From Testudinibacter crocodili (GTDB taxonomy: Bacteria; Pseudomonadota; Gammaproteobacteria; Enterobacterales; Pasteurellaceae): 64,000 bases of DNA. Position numbers and translations under genes: made by a program. Of this stretch, positions 57,191 through 64,000 are shown piece after piece; within the stretch, counting starts at the first letter, position 1, and each line of letters begins with the position of its first letter. The notes beneath the pieces are model-generated. The model was not told where the DNA came from, did no database searches, and worked only from the letters and a program-made list of their open reading frames with translations. Location of the stretch: positions 1-64,000 of the forward strand of contig VDHG01000016.1 in assembly GCA_006228005.1 (NCBI GenBank), read 5' to 3'.

Positions 57191-57814
57191 ATGGCAGACT
57201 ATCATGATCTCACCCTTGCCCTAGCCGGTGTTTGTCAGGCGGCGAAGTTGGTGCGGCAATTTTCGGAGCAGGGCAGTGCCGATCAAGCGGCGTTTGCGGT
57301 GTCACTGAAATCATTAATCAACACCTCACCAAAATCCACGTTGGACGTTTACGGCGATGATCCGCACAATTTAACCCTGGGACTGAGCACCTTGCTGGAG
57401 CAGGTTTCCGGTGCCAAGGGTGAGATGGACATTAACGTCGGGCGCTATTGGATGAGTTTGATCGCATTGGAAGCTAAGCTGGAAAAGAACCCACAAAGCA
57501 AGCAGCTATTGGGCAGCCGCATTCAAGGCTTGGACCGCCAGCTACAACATTTTGAGCTGCTTGATGACCAGATGATCGCCAGCATCGCTGCGATTTATGT
57601 CGATGTGATCAGTCCGCTAGGGGCGAAGATTCAAGTGAAAGGTTCGCCGGTGTATTTGCAGCAAACGGCGATTCAAAATCGGGTGCGTGCCACTTTGCTG
57701 TGCGGCATTCGTTCAGCGGTGTTGTGGCGGCAGTTGGGCGGTTCGCGCCTGAAATTGTTGTTCAGCCGTAACAAATATTACCAACATGCACAACAGATTT
57801 ATTCTTCTCTTTAA
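57191..57814 (+). CDS. hflD: High-frequency-lysogenization protein HflD homologue
   Basis: The protein has 207 residues. It begins MADYHDLTLALAGVCQAAKLVRQF, the HflD signature, with GDDPHNLTLGLSTLLEQV near 54. It is a helical peripheral membrane protein; in E. coli it influences lambda lysogeny by binding CII. It lies 24 bases before purB, the conserved order in gamma-proteobacteria. Confidence 0.95.
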   Translation: MADYHDLTLALAGVCQAAKLVRQFSEQGSADQAAFAVSLKSLINTSPKSTLDVYGDDPHNLTLGLSTLLEQVSGAKGEMDINVGRYWMSLIALEAKLEKNPQSKQLLGSRIQGLDRQLQHFELLDDQMIASIAAIYVDVISPLGAKIQVKGSPVYLQQTAIQNRVRATLLCGIRSAVLWRQLGGSRLKLLFSRNKYYQHAQQIYSSL

Positions 57815-59206
<1,392 letters not shown>

Positions 59207-59216
59207 ATTCAGTTGT

Positions 59217-59243
59217 AAAGTGCGGTCTGTGCTACCGCACTTT
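59217..59243 (+). terminator. purB terminator made of facing uptake sequences
   Basis: AAAGTGCGGT and ACCGCACTTT form a 10-bp stem with a 7-base loop, 10 bases after the purB stop. Only a short T-rich stretch (TTTGCTTGTTT) follows. Confidence 0.7.
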
Positions 59244-59350
59244 GCTTGTTTGCTGCGACTTCTCGTCGTTGATCTTCTCGACAAAAGCAAAAGATTAAGG
59301 CTATAATTCAGCAAGTTTATTGACATTCACAAATTGAAAAGGAATATAAC

Positions 59351-59878
59351 ATGGGTTTAGAAAAAGTCCCTGCCGGTAAAGAACTGCCAGATGATATTTA
59401 TGTGGTGATTGAAATCCCTGCCAATGCAGATCCAATTAAATATGAAGTAGATAAAGACTCCGGTGCGGTGTTCGTCGATCGTTTCATGGCGACTGCCATG
59501 TTCTATCCTGCCAACTACGGCTACATCAACAATACCCTGTCGTTAGACGGTGATCCGGTTGATGTGCTGGTGCCAACCCCTTATCCATTACTTCCTGGCT
59601 CGGTGATCCGTTGCCGTCCGGTCGGCGTGTTGAAAATGACTGACGAAGCCGGCTCAGATGCTAAATTGATCGCGGTACCACACAGCAAGCTTAGCAAAGA
59701 GTATGATCACATCAAAGACATTAACGATGTACCTGCATTGCTAAAAGCACAGATTCAACATTTCTTTGAAAACTACAAAGCACTGGAAGCCGGAAAATGG
59801 GTGAAAGTGGACGGCTGGGAAGGTGTTGAAGCAGCGCGTGAAGAGATTAAAACCTCGTTTGAGCGTGCCAAGAAATAA
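59351..59878 (+). CDS. ppa: Inorganic pyrophosphatase
   Basis: Hydrolyses pyrophosphate with magnesium, driving biosynthesis forward. The protein has 175 residues, the family I length. Metal-binding acids lie in [17 protein letters not shown] near 65-81, with [15 protein letters not shown] near the C-terminus. It begins [23 protein letters not shown]. It has strong codon bias and stands alone between two terminators. Confidence 0.98.
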   Translation: MGLEKVPAGKELPDDIYVVIEIPANADPIKYEVDKDSGAVFVDRFMATAMFYPANYGYINNTLSLDGDPVDVLVPTPYPLLPGSVIRCRPVGVLKMTDEAGSDAKLIAVPHSKLSKEYDHIKDINDVPALLKAQIQHFFENYKALEAGKWVKVDGWEGVEAAREEIKTSFERAKK

Positions 59879-59911
59879 CATCGTTTCATGCAATATGAAT
59901 GAGTTAATTTT

Positions 59912-59947
59912 ATACCGCGCTTTGTAAAAAGTGCGGTATTTTTTTAA
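59912..59947 (+). terminator. ppa terminator
   Basis: ATACCGCGCTTT and AAAGTGCGGTAT form a 12-bp stem with one G-T pair, followed by seven T. One arm is a perfect uptake core; the other has one base changed. Confidence 0.85.
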
Positions 59948-59961
59948 TCAATGAGGAGCTA

Positions 59962-60741
59962 ATGATGAAAAAGCAATTCAAAGCAATGACCTTGGCGTTG
60001 ATGTTATCTGTTGGCTTGGCAGGTTGTGCTGACACGCAAACTATTAATCAGCAAGCGGCTAGCAGTTATACTCAAACGATTAATGAAATGAAACGGCAGG
60101 GGGTGATTGATACGACCTCAGCGACCTCAAAACGGATCCAAAAAGTATTCCAGAGAATCAAGCCATATGCGGAAAAAGCCAATGACACCGGTGTGCCGTT
60201 TCAATGGCAGATTACGGTGATGAAAAACAATGAATTGAACGCATGGGCGATGCCGGGCGGAAAAATGATGTTTTATACCGGCTTGGTCGATCGTTTGAAA
60301 TTAAATGATAACGAAATTGCGGTGGTGATGGGGCATGAAATGGCGCACGCATTGAAAGAACACGGCAAGCAAAAAGTGAATTTTAATATGGCGACCGGCC
60401 TTTTGGGCAGCATTGGCAATGTAGCGCTATCTGCCGCCACCGGTTATGATTTCAGTACGGTTGTTGGTTTGACGCAAGAGTACGGCTTGAATAAACCATT
60501 TTCACGCAGCAATGAAACCGAAGCGGATGAGATCGGTTTATTGCTGATGGCGGAAGCCGGTTATGATCCTGAAGCGTCGATCAGCCTGTGGCAGAAAATG
60601 AGTGCCGCCAGTGGTGGTTCTGGTGGCGCATTGGAAGGTTTGATCTCCACTCACCCAACCGATTCAGCGCGTGAAGCTAATTTGCGTAAGCTGATGCCGG
60701 ATGCGCTGGAATTATATAAAAAATCAAATAAAGCCGGTTGA
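59962..60741 (+). CDS. M48-family metalloprotease lipoprotein, copy 1
   Basis: The protein has 259 residues: lipoprotein signal ending VGLAGC (about Cys22), then a zinc-protease domain with MGHEMAHALKEHGKQK (HExxH near 129) and the third ligand in SRSNETEADEIGLLLM. WAMPGGKMMFYTGLVDRL precedes the zinc site. It resembles E. coli LoiP/YggG, an outer-membrane-quality-control protease. It is paralogous to the next gene, 24 bases downstream. The start may be the second ATG (59965). Confidence 0.9.
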   Translation: MMKKQFKAMTLALMLSVGLAGCADTQTINQQAASSYTQTINEMKRQGVIDTTSATSKRIQKVFQRIKPYAEKANDTGVPFQWQITVMKNNELNAWAMPGGKMMFYTGLVDRLKLNDNEIAVVMGHEMAHALKEHGKQKVNFNMATGLLGSIGNVALSAATGYDFSTVVGLTQEYGLNKPFSRSNETEADEIGLLLMAEAGYDPEASISLWQKMSAASGGSGGALEGLISTHPTDSAREANLRKLMPDALELYKKSNKAG

Positions 60742-60765
60742 TAAGTTAATGGAACGGTATAAATC

Positions 60766-61551
60766 ATGAGAGACGCCCGTTTTTGGGTGGTGGTTGCGCT
60801 ATTATTTTCGCTGCTGGGCTGTACCAGCAGCGAAAATCTGAATCAGCGTTCTGCCAAAAGTTATCAGCGCATGGTCAATCAAATGGAAATGTTCGGGGTG
60901 GTGGAACACAACTCTGAAGCCGCACTGCGAGTACAGCGAGTTTTTGCTCGTTTGCACCCGATTGCGGAGAAAAGCAATCAGAGTGGTAGTGCTTTCGATT
61001 GGCAGATAGTCGTATTGCGCAATCCGAAAGAGGCCGGGGCATGGACAATGCCTGGTGGAAAAATGGTCATTTATACCGGGTTGCTTGAAGTTCTAAAATT
61101 AAGTGATGATGAATTGGCGCTGATTTTGGCACATGAGATGGCGCATGTCGTCAAAGAGCATGGCAAACATCAGGTAAACATTAGTCGAGCCAGTTATGCA
61201 CTTGGTTTGTTTGGATCAGTAGCTGCCTCTAGTTTAGTCAATTATGCAGGTAGTGCAGTGGTTTTGGCACCGGAATATGCGGTGAATAAACCTTATTCGC
61301 GCAGCAGCGAGCTGGAAGCCGATCGATTGGGGCTGCTGATCATGGCGGAAGGCGGCTATAATCCAAATGCTGCCAAGCGATTGTGGGCAAAGATGTATGA
61401 ATTTTCCGGCGACAATAATGGCTTTCTCCGCCAATTAGCCTCGACACACCCAGCTTATGCTGAACGGGAAGCCAACTTGGCTGAAGTATTGCCGCAAGCA
61501 TTGGAAATTTACCAGCGCAGCCAACGGGCAGCAACTAGCCAGCCCAATTAA
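60766..61551 (+). CDS. M48-family metalloprotease lipoprotein, copy 2
   Basis: The protein has 261 residues: signal ending SLLGC (Cys19), then the same domain as its neighbour: WTMPGGKMVIYTGLLEVL, LAHEMAHVVKEHGKHQ (HExxH), and SRSSELEADRLGLLIM. All zinc residues are kept in both copies, so both should be active. The two proteins align over their whole length, indicating a local duplication, but they have diverged well. Confidence 0.9.
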   Translation: MRDARFWVVVALLFSLLGCTSSENLNQRSAKSYQRMVNQMEMFGVVEHNSEAALRVQRVFARLHPIAEKSNQSGSAFDWQIVVLRNPKEAGAWTMPGGKMVIYTGLLEVLKLSDDELALILAHEMAHVVKEHGKHQVNISRASYALGLFGSVAASSLVNYAGSAVVLAPEYAVNKPYSRSSELEADRLGLLIMAEGGYNPNAAKRLWAKMYEFSGDNNGFLRQLASTHPAYAEREANLAEVLPQALEIYQRSQRAATSQPN

Positions 61552-61680
61552 ATTCAAACTTAACCGCACTTTCATATTGTCATTGATCACTTTGCGACAT
61601 GGGCTAAGTGAGAGAGTAATCTTTATAGTTCAACGTATGATTTTGACGTTGAAATCCTAGCACCGAAAACGGAGATCATG

Positions 61681-62418
61681 ATGATCGAGCTACAAGATGT
61701 CAGTAAACATTACGCAGATAAAATAGCAGTACGGAATGTCAGCATGAAGATCCACTGCGGTGAGTTTTTTGTGTTAGTGGGGGAAAGCGGCAGTGGCAAA
61801 ACAACATTATTGAAAATGCTGAATGGATTGATCGACAAAGATGGTGGTGAAATTATTATTGCCGGTAAAAATAGTCGTGAGTATAACAAGCGTCGACTGC
61901 GCTTGGAAATGGGCTATGTTTTGCAGCAAATTGCGCTATTTCCCAATATGACGGTAGCGGAGAATATTGCCCTGATCCCAGCATTGAAAGGTTGGGATAA
62001 AAAGCGAATCACCGCACGCACGCATGAGTTATTGGAAAAAGTACAGCTGCCGCTCGACTATCTTACGCGTAAACCTGCTGAATTATCCGGCGGCGAACAG
62101 CAACGAATTGGCATTTTGCGTGCCGTTATTGCCGAACCGAAAATTATTTTGATGGATGAACCATTCAGCGCCTTAGACCCGATTTCTCGTTTGGAATTGC
62201 AGAATTTGATTTTGCAAATTCACCGTGAATTTGCTCCGACTATCGTTTTTGTTACTCACTATGTAGAAGAAGCCTTGAAATTAGGCGACCGAATCGGCGT
62301 AATGAAAGACGGTATTTTACAGCAGCTTGCTGCGCCGCAAACTATTTTGCAAAAACCGGCAAATGACTATGTACAGCGTTTTTTTCAACCGGTTGAAGCC
62401 GTAGGCAGGACAGAATGA
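61681..62418 (+). CDS. ABC transporter ATP-binding protein (OpuC/ProV type)
   Basis: The protein has 245 residues from the second ATG (61681), six bases after GGAG; the ATG at 61678 is too close to it. Walker A is VGESGSGKTTLLKMLNG near 34-50, the signature is LSGGEQQRIGILRAV near 137, and Walker B ILMDEPFSALDP. It lacks the C-terminal CBS domains of OpuCA. It powers the adjacent permease; the stop overlaps the next start as ATGA. Confidence 0.92.
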   Translation: MIELQDVSKHYADKIAVRNVSMKIHCGEFFVLVGESGSGKTTLLKMLNGLIDKDGGEIIIAGKNSREYNKRRLRLEMGYVLQQIALFPNMTVAENIALIPALKGWDKKRITARTHELLEKVQLPLDYLTRKPAELSGGEQQRIGILRAVIAEPKIILMDEPFSALDPISRLELQNLILQIHREFAPTIVFVTHYVEEALKLGDRIGVMKDGILQQLAAPQTILQKPANDYVQRFFQPVEAVGRTE

Positions 62419-63944
62419 GCGATTTTCTAACCACATTGCTAAGCCGTCAGCAAGAATGGCTACAAGCGATTTTAGTCCATTTGCAGTTATCATTATTGTC
62501 GGTGCTGCTAGCAGTATTAATTGCATTGCCGTTGGCGGTGCTGTTAGAGAAATATCAACGTGCAGCCAATTGGTCATTGCAATTAAGCGGTATCTTGCAA
62601 ACGATTCCGTCTTTAGCGCTGCTGGGATTGCTCATCCCATTGGTCGGTATCGGTAAACTGCCGACCATTATCGCACTGGTCGCATATGCGATTTTCCCGA
62701 TTCTGAACAGCACCTATACCGGATTACGCGAAATTCCGTCCTCGCTGGAAGAGGCTGCCGAAGCTTTTGGCATGACCTCCTTTGAAAAATTGAAAAAATA
62801 TCGTTTAGCTCTGGCATTGCCGATGATTATTGCCGGCATCCGCACTTCCACCGTGATGGTGATTGGTACTGCAACATTGGCTGCGTTGATCGGTGCCGGC
62901 GGCTTAGGCAGCTTCATTTTATTAGGTATTGACCGCAATAATAGTGCACTGATCTTAATCGGTGCATTTTCTTCCGCCTTGTTGGCAATGTTGGCGCACT
63001 ATGCCATTAGTTATTTAGCTCGGCTGCGACTGCAACCCATCGGAATTATTTTTGTGACCGCACTTTTGCTGGTGCTTGGTAGTTTGACGGTCGGCAGTAC
63101 GTTTTTTAAGAGTAAGCAGCATGATAATACGCTGATCATTGCCGGAAAATTGGGGAGTGAGCCGGATATTTTAATCAATCTGTATCAACAATTGATCGAA
63201 GCCAATTCCGATATAAAAGTGGTGCTGAAACCTAATTTCGGTAAAACTGTTTTTTTATATAACGCTTTGAAGCGTGGCGATATTGATATCTACCCTGAAT
63301 TTAGTGGCACGATTGTGACGACCTTGTTGCCGAATTCAGGCTTTGCTGAAACGGAGCCAAATGCAGTATATCAATATGCTAAAACACAGATTCAGCAGCA
63401 AGATAATTTAGTATATTTGTTGCCGATGCAGTTTCAGAATACCTATGCGGTGGTAGTGAAAAATGAATACGCTCAGCAGCATGGGCTGGCAACGATCTCT
63501 GATTTGCGCAAGGTTGAGCAAAGTGCGGTTGCCGGTTTTACCCTTGAGTTTAATGATCGTGAAGACGGTAACCAAGGCTTGAAATCTCGTTATGGGCTGA
63601 ATTTAACGGTCAAAACGATGGAACCGGCGTTGCGTTATCAAAGCCTATTGAATAATGAAACACAAATTGCCGATGCGTATTCGACCGATAGTGAAATAAA
63701 ACAGCACCATTTGACGTTGTTACGTGATGACAGGCAGTTGTTTCCAGCCTATCAGGCAGCACCATTGTTACGTGCGGAAACATTAGCTAAATATCCGAAG
63801 TTAATGGTTATTTTGAATCAATTAGCCGATAAAATCAGCGAACAGCAGATGATAGAGATGAATTATGCGGTTAAGGTTGAAAACCGATCGGCAAAAGCAG
63901 TCGCACGTCAATATTTATTAGCACAAGGATTATTACAAGAATAA
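62415..63944 (+). CDS. Fused permease and substrate-binding protein of an osmoprotectant-type importer
   Basis: The protein has 509 residues. The first 230 are a permease with about six helices (LLSVLLAVLIALPLAVLLEKY; the EAA loop EEAAEAFGMTSFEKLKKYRL; GTATLAALIGAGGLGSFILLG). From about 235 an OpuCC-like binding domain follows: KLGSEPDILINLYQQLIE, KPNFGKTVFLYNAL, DIYPEFSGTI, LEFNDREDGNQGLKSRYGL and YSTDSEI. Such fusions import betaine, carnitine or choline; the related EgtU imports ergothioneine. The substrate cannot be decided from sequence alone. Confidence 0.9.
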   Translation: MSDFLTTLLSRQQEWLQAILVHLQLSLLSVLLAVLIALPLAVLLEKYQRAANWSLQLSGILQTIPSLALLGLLIPLVGIGKLPTIIALVAYAIFPILNSTYTGLREIPSSLEEAAEAFGMTSFEKLKKYRLALALPMIIAGIRTSTVMVIGTATLAALIGAGGLGSFILLGIDRNNSALILIGAFSSALLAMLAHYAISYLARLRLQPIGIIFVTALLLVLGSLTVGSTFFKSKQHDNTLIIAGKLGSEPDILINLYQQLIEANSDIKVVLKPNFGKTVFLYNALKRGDIDIYPEFSGTIVTTLLPNSGFAETEPNAVYQYAKTQIQQQDNLVYLLPMQFQNTYAVVVKNEYAQQHGLATISDLRKVEQSAVAGFTLEFNDREDGNQGLKSRYGLNLTVKTMEPALRYQSLLNNETQIADAYSTDSEIKQHHLTLLRDDRQLFPAYQAAPLLRAETLAKYPKLMVILNQLADKISEQQMIEMNYAVKVENRSAKAVARQYLLAQGLLQE

Positions 63945-64000
63945 GCTCGATATGAAACATCAATCTGTTTGCGCTGACTTTTCGCCTCATTGATCCAAAA
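63945..64000. other. Window end without a recognisable gene
   Basis: Only 56 bases remain after the importer stop. A 13-codon frame from an ATG at 63951 ends in a stop and is not taken as a gene. No terminator hairpin was seen before the window ends. Confidence 0.6.

Overview
The window is a 64 kb chromosomal segment of a member of the Pasteurellaceae. The best marker is the nine-base DNA uptake core AAGTGCGGT (reverse complement ACCGCACTT). It occurs dozens of times on both strands, inside genes and as facing pairs behind genes. This is the Haemophilus-type core rather than the Actinobacillus pleuropneumoniae type. Gene content and order agree: efp-epmB-oapA-oapB, bolA-nqrABCDEF-apbE-nqrM-mnmA and hflD-purB clusters. 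The species cannot be named from this window alone.

Layout. 1-530: the 3' end of a 23S rRNA gene, 5S rRNA and the rrn terminator. 698-1792: a full-length ISAs1-type transposase reading frame that lacks two catalytic residues. 1984-9578: pyrE/rph, yicC, oapA with an OapB/MliC-like lipoprotein, epmB divergent from efp, and a yjjP-yjjB-folA operon. 9684-12241: proB-proA. 12304-18368: a complete L-rhamnose locus (rhaB-A-D-T-M, with an RhaS-like activator divergent). 18420-33911: housekeeping genes (tpiA, a Ser-Arg-Arg tRNA operon, rep, the rpsP-rimM-trmD-rplS operon, ushA, dsbD, the anaerobic ribonucleotide reductase nrdD-nrdG with two NrdR boxes and an FNR-like site). 33600-34871: yggU, yggT and yggL, followed by trmB.

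35660-43261 is the accessory part. It lies between trmB and mutY, genes that are divergent neighbours in E. coli. It holds a surface lipoprotein with a tandem-repeat stalk, a 221-bp MITE-like element with four hairpins, a hipBA toxin-antitoxin operon with three evenly phased operators, a Zn/Cd/Pb P-type ATPase with its divergent MerR-type regulator, and an MFS transporter.

43262-64000 returns to core genes: mutY-yggX-mltC, tRNA-Phe and tRNA-Asn, a YajG lipoprotein, bolA, the whole Na+-translocating NADH:quinone reductase operon with its flavin transferase (apbE) and maturation factor (nqrM), mnmA, a GNAT enzyme, a divergent phosphoribosyltransferase, hflD-purB, ppa, two tandem M48 lipoprotein proteases, and a two-gene osmoprotectant-type ABC importer with a fused permease and binding protein.

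I found no CRISPR array, prophage or integrase. I also found no wholly new multi-gene system. The least ordinary items are the trmB-mutY insertion, the MITE-like element, the hip operator array, the stalked lipoprotein and the transposase without its catalytic triad.
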